From Diploptera punctata (Eukaryota; Arthropoda; Insecta; Blattodea; Blaberidae), in the NCBI GenBank assembly GCA_030220185.1, contig JASPKZ010007798.1, forward strand, positions 248,001 to 312,000: a stretch of DNA of 64,000 nucleotides. Direction: 5' to 3'. Shown here in pieces: positions 55,562 to 62,995 of this stretch (its first letter is position 1; every line of letters starts with the position of its first letter). The notes below the pieces were generated by a model. It worked only from the letters and a program-made list of their open reading frames with translations, did no database searches and was not told the DNA's origin. A program made the translations under genes and the position numbers.

Positions 55562-55992
55562 CAATAAAAACTGTTCACTGACAGTAATGAGAATTTTAGT
55601 TGTTGAGAATAATGACTTCAGAATACTTATACAAATAAACAGATTTCCCCTCTATTGGAGTTGCATCAGTTCAGTACCTTCTGGAGACCAAAAACGAATA
55701 TGTGAGCTGCAAACGAATAATCCTATAAACTCTTATTTCCAAAGTGATTTTGTGGGGTTAATTTTAGTCCACGTAAGAACTTACTTGATGTATATGTTGG
55801 ACTAAGTAATGTACAACATGCTCCAGTCTGCAATACTCCCAGCACAATCCAGCAGTAATCAATATTGTTTTCACTACAAATGGCAATTACATCTCCTTGT
55901 TGTATACCTTGAGCTTTTAATCCTTCACTTAAACATTTGCTGTTATTTATTATTTCCGAAAAAGTTATTTCTTTTTTTGTTTCTACTTCAAC
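33345..55992 (-). CDS. Acyl-CoA synthetase, 4-coumarate-CoA ligase-like / luciferase-like (7 exons, N terminus not found)
   Basis: The gene is split over exons 55785-55992, 51160-51517, 46710-46872, 44823-45098, 41969-42196, 35302-35467 and 33345-33463. All junctions are AG/GT with matching phases, giving 505 codons and no internal stop. It belongs to the ANL adenylating superfamily: carboxylate plus ATP gives an acyl-adenylate, then acyl-CoA. In the partial numbering, the P-loop SSSGSTSLPKG is at 164-174, HAYG at 207-210, GAAP at 277-280, YGLTE at 303-307, GWLHSGD at 379-385, the hinge VDRLKEIIKHQG at 398-409 and the catalytic lysine in TTTGK at 492. Family members run about 540 residues, so roughly 35-45 N-terminal residues are missing; no exon 1 could be recognised up to 64000. 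The protein ends EKV, so the usual SKL-type PTS1 is absent. Introns are full of LINEs and SINEs. The substrate is unknown. Beetle luciferases belong to this family, but nothing here implies light emission. Confidence 0.93.
33800..34530 (-). mobile_element. LINE-D copy in acyl-CoA synthetase intron
   Basis: Minus strand: FNMEISINKTKIMAFHGKDP, then a frameshift, then LRLYNTLVRPVLTYGSEAWT and RGRRSLGRPMKRWRE. Inactive. Confidence 0.85.
34642..34729 (+). mobile_element. 88-bp LINE-D 3' stub with target-site duplication
   Basis: GGAAGACCTAGAAGATG and the rest of the 3' end with a GATGATGATG tail lie between two copies of ATCTATTCATGA (34630-34641, 34730-34741). Confidence 0.9.
34905..35235 (-). 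mobile_element. SINE-7
   Basis: Minus strand: GGCTCCATGGCACAAATGG and a degraded B-box, then GTGGGTTAGTGGTGGACGAA, an A-tract-containing body and a polypurine-rich stretch. The tRNA-like nature is weaker than in SINE-1 to -5. Confidence 0.5.
35302..35467 (-). CDS. Acyl-CoA synthetase exon, C-terminal domain
   Basis: It starts after TTACAG with ISPSELESIL, continuing the preceding hinge GYQ exactly as in relatives. It runs through HPAVLDAAVVGI and GELPKAFIVK. The donor is A/GTATGT, leaving phase 1. Confidence 0.95.
35795..35926 (+). repeat. Penelope-like 3' tail repeat
   Basis: AATGCATCGAAAATG, GCAATGAAACTGG, ATATGAGGCAAGTC and CATAGTGTTATTTCC recur at 43918-44045 and 52935-53045. Confidence 0.55.
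35942..36273 (+). mobile_element. SINE-1, complete, with target-site duplication
   Basis: ATTTAAATTTTATCC flanks it at 35927-35941 and 36274-36288. Head ACCGCTGTGGTCTCGAGGTA; end GGGCAGAATTACTATGGATG. Confidence 0.95.
36413..38967 (-). mobile_element. LINE-A, longest copy (AP endonuclease + reverse transcriptase), pseudogenised
   Basis: Minus strand, bounded by ATAGAAGGCT at 36403-36412 and 38968-38977. From 38967 the endonuclease part reads VLGDLNAKVGRED, WTSPDGETRNQIDHVLVD and TDCNSDHHLVKV. Then come a linker, RT with EALPDEWKESIIVPIYKKGD, GISLL, and the catalytic YADDV (codons at 37231-37242). The C-terminal segment reads RLRWAGHVARMG and GRPRMRWENN. Several frameshifts separate the frames (near 38400, 38110, 37610, 37340, 36860). 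The 5' end is truncated inside the endonuclease. The short tetranucleotide 3' tail and endonuclease type suggest an RTE/CR1-like clade. Confidence 0.93.
39006..39315 (+). mobile_element. SINE-1 abutting LINE-A
   Basis: Complete family structure, flanked by ATATTTTTCCTG at 38994-39005 and 39316-39327. Confidence 0.93.
39328..39667 (+). mobile_element. Unclassified retroposon with GATGATGATGG tail
   Basis: A third copy of ATATTTTTCCT (39668-39678) follows the tail, so this unit and the neighbouring SINE-1 used the same site. The 3' part resembles LINE-D ends (AACAGGCCACATGGCCTAAT). Confidence 0.6.
39858..40375 (+). pseudogene. THAP-like zinc-finger remnant, interrupted by SINE-6
   Basis: The better half, near 40238-40375, reads TRAVVCSSHLSEKDFEVK (C-x2-H plus DF, typical of the second half of a THAP domain). 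A weaker first half near 39861 begins MHCCSVSFTN. Stops and the insertion break it. THAP domains occur in P-element-type transposases as well as host factors. Confidence 0.4.
40006..40072 (+). mobile_element. SINE-6 stub, 67 bp, with 14-bp target-site duplication
   Basis: AATATTGTAATACT at 39992-40005 and 40073-40086 brackets a 5'-truncated tRNA-like B-box (GAGTTCAGACCCCAG) and the TTTTTCTCTTCAAATATAAA tail. Confidence 0.85.
40485..40800 (+). pseudogene. Penelope-like element C-terminal relic
   Basis: Reads EKSAVAAHVWSEKHNI, then LLKQLENTRELTIWEKIYI, like the region after the GIY-YIG endonuclease in Penelope-type proteins. A stop follows KKSYEF. Similar text recurs at 49230-49340. Confidence 0.5.
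41045..41826 (-). mobile_element. Mariner/DUF4817-type transposon, decayed
   Basis: Terminal inverted repeats CAGGGAATCCATTTTAAG at 41045 and the inverse ending 41826, both at TA. Minus-strand internal sequence gives broken helix-turn-helix transposase-like readings with many stops. In the intron between the 41969 and 35467 exons. Confidence 0.75.
41969..42196 (-). CDS. Acyl-CoA synthetase exon with GELCFRGP, HSGD and hinge
   Basis: Seventy-six codons, phase 0 at both ends, acceptor ACAACAG and donor CAG/GTATTT. It carries GELCFRGP, GWLHSGD (the aspartate binds the AMP ribose) and the hinge VDRLKEIIKHQGYQ. A mariner-like relic ends about 140 bp downstream in the intron. Confidence 0.95.
42500..43480. 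other. Unassigned block, possibly an LTR-type or old unique sequence
   Basis: No coding similarity. Less AT-rich than its surroundings, with repeated GTGCCGGTGCAGGGCACATCG / GTGCCAGTAGAGATGGCACATCG-like phrases near 43108 and 43160 and AATAAA near 43276. LTR boundaries and a target duplication were sought and not found. Confidence 0.3.
43528..43722. repeat. Foldback repeat with AACAGCTGT motif
   Basis: Arms mirror (GGTACTTTGTACCTTCTTC against GAAGAAGGTACAAAGTACC), each reading CTGAAGAAGG, CCGAAACAGCTGTTAC outward. Same family as 59221-59455. Confidence 0.85.
43918..44045 (+). repeat. Penelope-like 3' tail repeat
   Basis: Shares GATGCATCGAGAATG, ATATGAGGTGAGTC and CACAGTGTTATTTCC with 35795 and 52935. 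Confidence 0.55.
44058..44358 (+). mobile_element. SINE-1 with target-site duplication
   Basis: ATATTCAATTA at 44047-44057 and 44359-44369. Well-preserved B-box GGGTTCGATTCCCGG. Confidence 0.95.
44823..45098 (-). CDS. Acyl-CoA synthetase exon with GAAP and YGLTE motifs
   Basis: Ninety-two codons, phase 0 at both ends, acceptor TTTTTCAG and donor AAG/GTAGGA. It encodes the helix VTCLHLMASL, the GAAPL turn and the adenine-binding motif SYGLTETT, then the TPGKLTPGMECK strand. Length and motif spacing match the family. Confidence 0.95.
45950..46385 (-). mobile_element. LINE-F copy in acyl-CoA synthetase intron
   Basis: Minus strand matches the LINE at 61845-62995: AVKMDFWR, then the KIPKKILDWKANGR-type stretch, GRPRECWID and the CFRQEPLATNHFGL tail, ending (AATAAA)n. 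Frameshifted. Confidence 0.75.
46389..46690 (-). mobile_element. LINE-G fragment next to a coding exon
   Basis: Minus strand: ERIHRNKCNWFEHIQ, then KQLLHYKPLGRRNVGRPKRR, with a GATGATGATG tail. It ends 20 bp from the donor of the 46710-46872 exon. Confidence 0.7.
46710..46872 (-). CDS. Acyl-CoA synthetase exon with the HAYG substrate-pocket segment
   Basis: Found by phase logic: the previous exon needs one base and this exon supplies T, then GGT GAT TAT. It encodes 54 codons, including LGISPFCHAYGLLLV and the KVVIMRKFSP strand, and ends CLQEYK before GTATGT. The histidine and glycine of the pocket segment align with the HHGFG region of luciferases. LINE-G lies about 20 bp from the donor, so a homology-only gene finder could miss this exon. 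Confidence 0.93.
47130..47365 (+). mobile_element. Mosaic of SINE-1 scrap and a LINE 3' end
   Basis: 47146-47182 matches the SINE-1 phrase GTGTGGAAAGAAACGGGAAG. After it a LINE end reads GRKDIRWWTI-like and KMNVFYADTKRR, followed by a TACGTATG tail. Confidence 0.5.
47372..47575 (-). pseudogene. Mariner-type DDE C-terminal fragment, duplicate of 47927-48125
   Basis: Minus strand: RWPPRSPDLTLFDFYLWGYV, the last catalytic Asp region of this transposase type. A near-identical copy lies 555 bp downstream inside a TIR-bounded element; this copy lies outside it. Confidence 0.75.
47709..48274 (-). mobile_element. Mariner-like deletion derivative
   Basis: Inverted ends of about 60 bp: CAGGGTTATTCAGAAAGAAG at the left and CTTCTTTCTGAATAGCCCTA at the right, at TA. 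Only the transposase C-terminal segment (47927-48125) remains. Confidence 0.8.
48683..48785 (+). mobile_element. LINE-E scrap
   Basis: GTAATCGGAGGAAATTCAGA and TTTAAATATCTTGGATCTAT match the RT of LINE-E near 50700 in the opposite direction. Confidence 0.8.
49230..49345 (+). pseudogene. Penelope-like C-terminal scrap
   Basis: LKQLENKNELTIWENIYI and MNFEIPAERNLIS align with 40560-40650 and with the inverse of 24607-24819. Confidence 0.5.
49648..51095 (-). mobile_element. LINE-E, 5'-truncated, with target-site duplication, split by SINE-4
   Basis: ATTTTCTAGACAT at 49635-49647 and 51096-51108. Minus strand: RT with GLRQECGMSPTLL and the catalytic FADDQIII, then EEFKYLGS; after the SINE it continues RNLTRKTKKEIIQTIIESIL, then RALQWYGHVQRMPEDQWPKQ and GRRKRGRSRRAW to a stop near 49673. 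The tail is TAAG-type. Comparatively intact. Confidence 0.92.
50231..50648 (+). mobile_element. SINE-4, complete, inside LINE-E
   Basis: ATAGATCCAAG at 50220-50230 and 50649-50659; head GTGGACTAGTGGTTATGCTC, B-box GGGTTCAAACCTGG, tail (ACAAT)n. It is younger than the LINE-E insertion. Confidence 0.95.
51160..51517 (-). CDS. Acyl-CoA synthetase exon with the ATP-binding P-loop
   Basis: It begins after TTGCAG and ends AAG/GTAAAG. It encodes PKLVMCS, an internal linker and the AMP-binding signature FILSSSGSTSLPKGVVLTH. The signature has serine where many relatives have threonine (SGTTG), which is tolerated in the family. The exon ends in phase 2 with the first two bases of a serine codon. LINE-E ends only 65 bp into the downstream intron. 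Confidence 0.95.
51745..52235 (+). mobile_element. LINE fragment of the LINE-E/F type with GATA tail
   Basis: Reads KTLVQSVAMYGSEVWTIDKY, then IEEKELKWLGHVLRMEDERW and RRRKRGRLKLTWKEN, ending in (GATA)n. Confidence 0.8.
52935..53045 (+). repeat. Penelope-like 3' tail repeat
   Basis: AATGCATCGAGAATGTCGCA, GAAACTAGTCTGCATAAAAA and ATATGAGGCGAGTC as in 35795 and 43918. The preceding 52895-52935 may code the very end of the protein. Confidence 0.5.
53643..54438 (+). mobile_element. Mariner/DUF4817 transposon with central deletion
   Basis: Ends GTATTCCAAAATGATTGAC and the inverse of GTCCATCATTTTGGAATAC are inverted repeats near TA. From 53815 it encodes MAIPVQKSVCVLQFARSG and FRRQFGIDPPPDKIIR, then a stop, then the C-terminal DDE part RSPDLIPCDFFLWGYVKDIV. 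The middle of the transposase is lost. It contains a (TA)n expansion (54338-54400). Confidence 0.85.
55128..55203 (+). repeat. (TA)n(TG)n microsatellite
   Basis: About 48 bp of TA followed by about 26 bp of TG, directly before a SINE-1. Confidence 0.95.
55204..55500 (+). mobile_element. SINE-1, diverged
   Basis: CTACTGTGATCTTGAGGCAG head, B-box CGTTCGAATCCCGG, body GTAAGACAAATGTCAGCAAG. Older than the other SINE-1 copies by divergence. A second (TA)n run follows at 55521-55556. Confidence 0.85.
55785..55992 (-). CDS. Acyl-CoA synthetase exon (first recognisable, residues 1-69)
   Basis: The acceptor follows a pyrimidine-rich tract with a good branch site and ends in AG at 55993-55994. The exon opens in frame with VEVETKKEITFSEI and ends TLLSPTYTS before GTAAGT. 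This is the N-terminal subdomain, with the typical GDVIAICSENN and PTYT segments. It ends in phase 1; the next exon completes an arginine codon, giving the family-typical PTYTxRE. Confidence 0.92.
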
Positions 55993-56088
55993 CTACAATC
56001 AAAATTAAATAATTAGTCAATATGTTACACACAGCGTGGATAATCTTTTTCTCCATTCGAGATTTAGGCGAAACACTTGTTTTACTGA

Positions 56089-57103
56089 CTATTTAACTCA
56101 TGCCCCAAATGGGAGTCAATGACCAATCACATTTCAATGATTTTTCATTTACAACCTTGATTTTATCAGTTTAATTTTATCACTGTAAAATCAAGCTCCT
56201 CCTTTTTAGCATTCTGAATAGGTCATAGCATTATTTTGCAGTGACTACATGTGGCTACCAATTGTATATATAGTACACGAATTTAACCTTATCGTGGTTG
56301 CGGGAAATAATATAAAAACATTTGTAGCAATTGATTATACCATAAAAAAAAAGAAACCACTGTTTGCACTTTCTTAATCGTATTTTTCCCCAGGTAATAA
56401 CGTTCCAGAAAAATATAAATGGCATATTTAGATCACAGGACATCAGAAATTAATTAATATACAGTTTGATGTGTTTCATTTTTTCTCCGCTAGGGTGCAT
56501 TCTTACAATATTGTGATCCTTTGGCAATAAATAATATGGTCTGGTTGCAGTGATAAACAAGTGAAATATAACGTTTCTCATAACAGAATTTACATTAAAT
56601 ATATTATAAATATTTTAAAATAACTATATTTAAATAATGGGGGCACGCCGAGCGTAGTGGTTAAGGCACTGAGCTACAAGCCGGAGGGTCGAGGGTTGAA
56701 GTCCCGTTGGGGTCAGGATTTTTAAACTGACCCAAACCCTCTGGTGGCACTATGGCCCTGGGGTCCACTCAGCCTCTAACGAAAATGAGTACCAGACGCT
56801 TGTTCTGGGGTAAAGACGGCCGTCACGCAGGGCTGACAACCCGGCTGACATAAAGTGCCGATTGTCTAGAAAAAAGTGGGAGCCTTAACCTCCCACTACC
56901 CCAAGGGCCTCCGGACCTGTTGTGGATCACTTTATTATTCATTATATTTAAATAATGATTTGTGAGTAAACAGCTTAATTTTATTCGTTAAAGAGTCCTA
57001 ACAAATGCCACTCTTGATTTCCAAATTATCTAGATAAATTCACTCCTCACTTCGTGAGTCGTGAATTTATCGATTATTTGGAAATCACTCGCTGCATTAC
57101 TTA
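56089..57103 (+). repeat. Hp repeat, complete, carrying SINE-5
   Basis: TGA flanks both ends (56086-56088 and 57104-57106). Starts CTATTTAACTCATGCCCC, ends with the hairpin and GCATTACTTA. About 710 bp once the SINE is removed. Confidence 0.8.
56640..56943 (+). mobile_element. SINE-5, complete, with target-site duplication
   Basis: ATATTTAAATAATG at 56626-56639 and 56944-56957. Head GCCGAGCGTAGTGGTTAAGG, B-box GGGTTGAAGTCCCG. Confidence 0.95.
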
Positions 57104-57541
57104 TGATCAAATCATTGTGTACATTATGCGATACCTATGAGTACAATATAGTATTTATCGAGTGAGTTGGCTCAAGGAGTAGGATTTAAGACACATATTC
57201 GAGTTTCCAGCTCTAAACTCGGTGCTGACCAACCTGACAGACATTTTTTCTCAGAAAAATATTCGGAATTGCATTATTAGAACCAATTTCATCATTTTTA
57301 CTATTTCACAATTAGAAAATAAATGAATAGATGTGATATGACCCTAGATGTTAAAGCATCCATAAATAAGAATGAAATAAAAATAGTTGGATCAGAGTTG
57401 GAAGTTAGTGTCTATAACTTCTCTAACTGTGCTCAAAGTTTTATGATTTTTATTAATACACATGGAAGCTCCCTAAATTAAGATCATATGGAAAACCAAT
57501 GAATGTCACAAAATAAAAAAAATAGGGATACCCTGATATTA

Positions 57542-57769
57542 GAGTCCGAATTTTTATGTACTAAAAGTTATGATAGCAACATAGAATAATGAGAAGTTAG
57601 ACTTATGACTCTTTTTTTTTTTTTGGTTCCACACACAAACAGTTGAATAGTATAATGACAAGTAAGACTTCTGACTGTCTTTTATCTTGGTTTCACACAC
57701 AAACAGTTGAATAATATAATTACTATCTGTATTGCAATCTTATCTTTTATTACATACAAATCTGGACTC
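57542..57769. mobile_element. MITE-R, two internal units, joined to LINE-A
   Basis: Ends GAGTCCGAATTTTTATGTAC and the inverse of GTACA...GGACTC-type right end, at TA. Internal 64-bp units are as at 9510-9727. Confidence 0.75.
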
Positions 57770-57771
57770 TA

Positions 57772-58089
57772 CTATAATGGTCTTTATAGGAAGCCAGATA
57801 TAATAAGAACAGTTAAGTCTCGTAGACTGCGATGGGCAGGACATGTGGCACAAATGGGGAATGAAAGATGTGCTTGGAAGCTTCTTGTAGGAAAACCAAA
57901 GGGAAAACGCCCAGTTTGTAAACCAAGAATGAGGTGGGAGAATAACATTAACTATGATTTGAGGGAAGTAGATCATACAGGGAATGATTGGAAATCATTA
58001 TCTCAGGATAGGGATGTATGGAGAGCTTATGTGCGCGCGGCCATGAACCCACAGGTTTGATAGTGCCAGTGAGTTAGAGTTAGTTAGAG
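57772..58089 (+). mobile_element. LINE-A 3' end with 94-codon open stretch
   Basis: LYRKPDIIRTVKSRRLRWAG, then GKPKGKRPVCKPRMRWENN to the family stop and (AGTT)n tail. The duplication ATACCCTGATA (57528-57538 and 58090-58100) encloses this LINE together with MITE-R. Confidence 0.85.
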
Positions 58090-58469
58090 ATACCCTGATA
58101 ACTAGTACACATTTTTTGAATATTTCGATTGGCAGTGGAAAAACATGGAATCTCCCAGAGAAATCTACACTTCAAGTTTTGCTCTGATGGGAAAAACCAA
58201 GAAATGTTCAAGTGTTTTTATTTTTCTCAATTCTTGGTTTAGTGACATTCCTTGTTTATTCCTTGTTCATATAAGCACTAAGATTTAAATTTCTCTGTGG
58301 TATGTCTCCAGAGATTACCATCCTCAGATCTTCACACAAAAGAGATAACTTTTCTGTCATTTTCATATCATTGAATCATTCACTAACTAAGAAAATTTGA
58401 TCTCCAATTCAATTATTTGCATAATTTAGAAGAAGGTAGGAAATGTAAAAAAAAAGAAAGAAAGATTAA

Positions 58470-59744
58470 CTACCAAACATATACCAAATTTACTTCGGCA
58501 GAACATACAAAATATTTACAAAGACAACACCATAAGGATTAAATTAAATAACAGATTTTCTGAAGAAGGAATTATAAATGGTGGTGTGAGACAAGGCTTT
58601 CCCCTATCCCCAACATTCTTTGCAATTTATATCAATGAAGTAATATGTTGCTGGAACAAGAAATATAAATTTGGAATAAGAATATCAGACAATAGAAAAT
58701 TAAACACCCTATTGTTTACAGATGACCAAATAATAATAGCAAATTCAGAAGATAATCTACAGAAAGGTCTGTATGAACTTAACAAAATTACTGAAGAATA
58801 TGGATTGAAGATATCTACAGAAAAAACAAAAATTATGACATTTCAAGGTGTAGATCCTGTCAGAAGTAAAATTGTAATTGACAATACAATTTTGGAGCAG
58901 GTGAATAATTTTACATATCTAGGATGCAATATCTCATATGAAGAAGAAAAGGATGTAAATACGTACAAAAATATCTAAATATTTAAGAATTTTAGGTTTA
59001 ATAAATTCTATCTTCAACCCAAAGTTAGTCCAAAAGCACTCAAGATTAAAAGTGTATAAAACACTGGCTCTTTCAACTCTTTTGTATGGTAGCGAAGTAT
59101 GGACGTTGAAATAGAAGGATATACAGAGACTTAGATCTGCTGAAATGAGATACCTTCGGAGGACTGCAGGATACACACTACTAGATCACAAAAAAAATGA
59201 AGACATCTTAGAAGTTATTAATTAAATAAAAATAAAACGTAGTTTTATTTGATTTTCATATTTATTATATAATTCAGTGACAGCTGTTTCGGTACACTGT
59301 ACCTTCTTCAGACATGTTAACAAATTATGAATTGTGTTCCAACTGATCTAAGCAACAAAGAAGAAGGTACAGTGTACCGAAACAGCTGTCACTGAATTAT
59401 ATAATAAATATGAAAATCAAATAAAACTACGTTTTATTTTTATTTAATTAATAAATATGGATTTTCATCAAGTAAACACCAACTCAATTGATTACATCTT
59501 AGAAGAATTACACATGGAACCTTTAGAAAACAAAATTTCTGATTATAAGTCAAGATGGATGCAACATGTTCATCGAATGGAAGATCACAGAATACCCAAA
59601 CAAATGTTAAGATATCAACCTGCAGGAAGAAGAAGACCAGGACGTCCACTCAAAAGACTTTTGGATGGTGTTTCTCTTGAGGCCGAAACAGGTCAACAAA
59701 TGGCCTAAATTCGTGAATGTACTATGATGATGATGATGATGAAC
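58470..59744 (+). mobile_element. LINE-D copy split by a foldback
   Basis: RT: GVRQGFPLSPTFFAIYINEV, then LLFTDDQIIIANSED, KISTEKTKIMTFQGVDPVRS and NNFTYLGCNIS; resumes after 59456 with QHVHRMEDHRIPKQM and GRRRPGRPLKR. Tail (GATGAT)n. The catalytic box is FTDD instead of FADD. Confidence 0.88.
59221..59455. repeat. Foldback repeat inside LINE-D
   Basis: Arms of about 95 bp (GACAGCTGTTTCGGTACACT against AGTGTACCGAAACAGCTGTC), same family as 43528-43722. Confidence 0.9.
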
Positions 59745-59749
59745 TTTTT

Positions 59750-60170
59750 CAAACAATTTTTAAAACATTATTAGACAATTTTGAAGTATTTATTTAAATA
59801 TGCAAATCACAATATTATGACACTGTTAGACAATATTATGATGCTAACTGCTATTTTCTCCACAGAGTACATTACTATGATTTTTCTATTGCTGTTTTGG
59901 GTTATCGCTTGTTGGATCAGCGTTAGGGAATGATAAGTAAGCGTATACCCATTTTTAATAAACATTTGGTAATTTTAATATTATTAGTATATTTTTTAAC
60001 ATAGATTTGGGGATTTATTGCAAATATTGGTAATTTAAATTTCATAGAGTAATCGAGGATGATAATCGATATGTAGTTCGATTGTGGGTTATCGCTGGCT
60101 CTATAAACTCTGGCGCATGTGCACTGTTGCTCTATAGGACTTTGAAAATATTTCACGCTAGTTTAAGTGC
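59750..60170. repeat. Distant MITE-C relative
   Basis: Shares the right-end phrase GCGCATGTGCACTGTTGCTC / CTATAGGACTTTGAAAAT with MITE-C, and AT-rich CAATTTTTAAAACATT motifs on the left. Termini not resolved. Confidence 0.35.
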
Positions 60171-61840
60171 AGTTTTCCCCATTTTTGTACAATAATAAAT
60201 ACTTGCAAATGTTATAGGAGATATTCAAAGTGTACTTCTTGCAGGACTTAATGAAATAACTTAACCTCTAACCTTAGTAACATGGATGAACAGTTATATA
60301 AAATATCTGCAAAGGTTTTCTTCTGTACATTTGCTCTAGCTTTTACATTTCCCATGTTGTTAAACAATTCAAAGGGGATTATAGTACAGTATCTGGTTAA
60401 TGTAATAAGATAAACAGCAAAAAATGGATGGATAAATTACTATTGCAGAATGTGGTTAGCAACTTGACTTCACACGTGCACTATTTTTCTTGTAGAACTT
60501 CGACATTTTCTTGGGTGACCTCATAGATATATTTTCCATAATTTAAGAATTCTAAACAATGTTTTAAGAAGCATTTGAAAATGTTTAAAATAGTAGGTGT
60601 TATGCCTACACTAGGGCCTAACTGTCATAATAATAAAATACTATAAAAAGTCGATAAAGGATAGACACATATACATGTGTATTATATCAGAAAATAGGGA
60701 ATAATTAACCGCACTGAAAAACATATTAGTTCATACTCATATAATATAAAAAACGCTAGTAAAAAGGCATGTTTCTATATCCTGGATCAAAACCATGTCA
60801 CAAGATTCCAGAATTATTTAGTCAGAAAGATGACCACATTATATAAGAGTAATGTGAGTTGCGCGAAGTGAAAGTAGAACAAAGCTTTCCATTTTGACAT
60901 AGATGAAGGTTTCGAACTAGATCATGAACTTTCCACCCAAATTTCCCCGATTAGAAACTTAAAATTTATCATATAAATATTCGCGATTTTTTTAACGAAG
61001 GCAGAACGGCGGCGGGACCGAACGCGGTCCTCCTGCGGGGGAGGCAGCTCTACATTGTAATATGAGTATTTTTATTATCATTTCTTTAATGGTCATTTTT
61101 CAGACATAGAATTAATTAAAGGACCAAATGGTCCAAAGAACTTAGAATAATGAACAAAGTTGAATCTTTTAAATTATTATTTTCTCTCTCTGAATTTTAA
61201 CACTTTTAGTATTTTGACGCTTGGCAATATGGCGATTTTAGCTGATTTTAATAAGTGTTTTATATGTTGTTGATCTAATATTACTATATGTTTTGATTTT
61301 TCAAATAAATATGTCATTTTATTGTTTACTGTGTTTTAACATGTTTAAATGTGGAATTCATCCTCCAAAACCAAGGCCAACCGCTCGGGCCAAAGACCAC
61401 TTAAACAATAGGGATCTTCACGCTACCTACAAGCAGGGCTTAACTGACCCCCGCGTAATAGTAGGAAATGTTAATCAAAAACAAATCCATAACCCAATAA
61501 TTTGACAAAAGTTGTTTTGAATGTTTAAAAATTCAGTGACCAAACAAAAACTTCAAAGTGCCTACAAAGGGATAGGTTAAACTAAGATAAAGAAAGTCAT
61601 TACTAAAGAAACGTAACAAGATTTATCTTCACAAGCATAGTCCACCGCAACTGTCTGGCATTAAAATGAAATGGATATACTTACTGAATAGTATTTTGAA
61701 AATATTATTTTGTTATTGGTAAAATTGGCCTTGCTGTAGGAATATGCATGCCTTTAACAACAGTCTAATGTTTATATTAGAGTATACTGCAAATCATAAC
61801 CTACTGGTTTATTGGGATAGTAGTTAAAATTAATTCAGGA
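60171..61840. other. Unassigned DNA with a small GC-rich island
   Basis: No recognised gene. A 60-bp GC-rich patch near 61003-61060 includes the hairpin GGACCGAACGCGGTCC. Searched on the minus strand for the missing acyl-CoA synthetase first exon without success. Confidence 0.4.
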
Positions 61841-61844
61841 AGAA

Positions 61845-62995
61845 TACGTAATGTTAAAACGTTTCAATATTTAGGATCTGTTTTAGATAAAAATGAGAAT
61901 TCAACTACAGAAGTTGAAAAGGAATAACTGATGGAAGAAGAACCATTGGCATGTTAAACTCAGAGCTTTGGAATAGAAATATACTATAGAACGAAGAAAA
62001 CTATATTTCAAGTTCTGTTTTACAATGCATTTTATTATATGGATCCAAAACCTGGACAAGTAAGTAGAAAACAAGCCAACAAGCTGTTAGCAGTAAAAAT
62101 GAATTTTTGGAGGCGACCGGCAAGAATTTCAGGAAGGGATAAAGTCAGAAACAGCACAATAAGGGAAATAATGCAGGCTGAAAAAAAACATAGAAAAAAA
62201 TAGAAGAAAAACGGGCTGAGGTTACCTGTTTGTCGCACATGATTTTCCATAAAACATCCTTACGCTACTGTTGCACTACACATTTTTAAACACTTTTGTA
62301 CTATTTTAAACCATTTTGGAATCATTTTATAAACATTTCTTACGATTTTTAAATATTGAAAATATTTATATATTTTACAATAATATTGTGAATCGAATTT
62401 TACAGATAGTAAATGCTTAATGTAACATCCGCTAGATGGTTCTCAAATCGGTATTACCAACATTCACAAATAATTCCAAACCATATTTCAAGAAATAAAC
62501 TTCATTTTGTTAGATTCTGATGAGACAAGTTAGTGTGCATAAAATTAGTTTATAGTTTATTAAATAATATGCATGTAATTTGTTTTGTTAGGTTAGGAAA
62601 TGGGAAGTTAGTTTACATCCATTTTTTTAGCATTTGGGAATTTATTCCAAAAGTTGATAATGCCAACATCAGAGCATCTACCGGAAGCTACATTAACCAT
62701 TATAGGAACTCCCACAAGCACATTGCGATTCTGTAGAATTTAGAAGAATTCACCTTTTTCGAAAAACGTTTGAAATGGTATGGACACCTTATAAGAATGG
62801 AAGAAGATAGAATACCAAAGAAGATCTTTGTTTGGAAAGCTAATGGAAGAGGCAGACCTAGAGAATGTTGGATATATGGAGTAAGAGTATGGAAGCTAGA
62901 GATTTGAGGGAAGAGGATGCTTTATACAGGAACCTCTGGTGACAAATCACTTTGGGTTGAAGGAGAAACATTGTATTGTGGAATATTCATAATAA
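61845..62995 (+). mobile_element. LINE-F copy interrupted by MITE-C
   Basis: Pieces 61845-62213 and 62761-62995. The first includes the KTFQYLGSVLDKNENS-type stretch and EFLEATGKNFRK-like readings; the second reads FEMVWTPYKNGRR-type frame, IPKKIFVWKANGRGRPRECW, and the (AATAAA)n tail. Confidence 0.75.
62214..62760. mobile_element. MITE-C, diverged copy inside LINE-F
   Basis: GAAAAACG is duplicated at 62206-62213 and 62761-62768. Left end GGCTGAGGTTACC and right end CACCTTTTTC; internal CACTACACATTTTTAAACAC and TTAGAAGAATTCACC match MITE-C. Confidence 0.75.

Noticed and set aside
33345..55992. Calling the synthetase a luciferase
   Set aside because: Motifs are shared by all 4CL-like acyl-CoA synthetases; nothing specific to light emission is visible and the PTS1 is absent.
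61293..61505. 70-codon frame with Pro/Arg-rich middle
   Set aside because: No recognised domain; isolated, with no splice context or repeat match.
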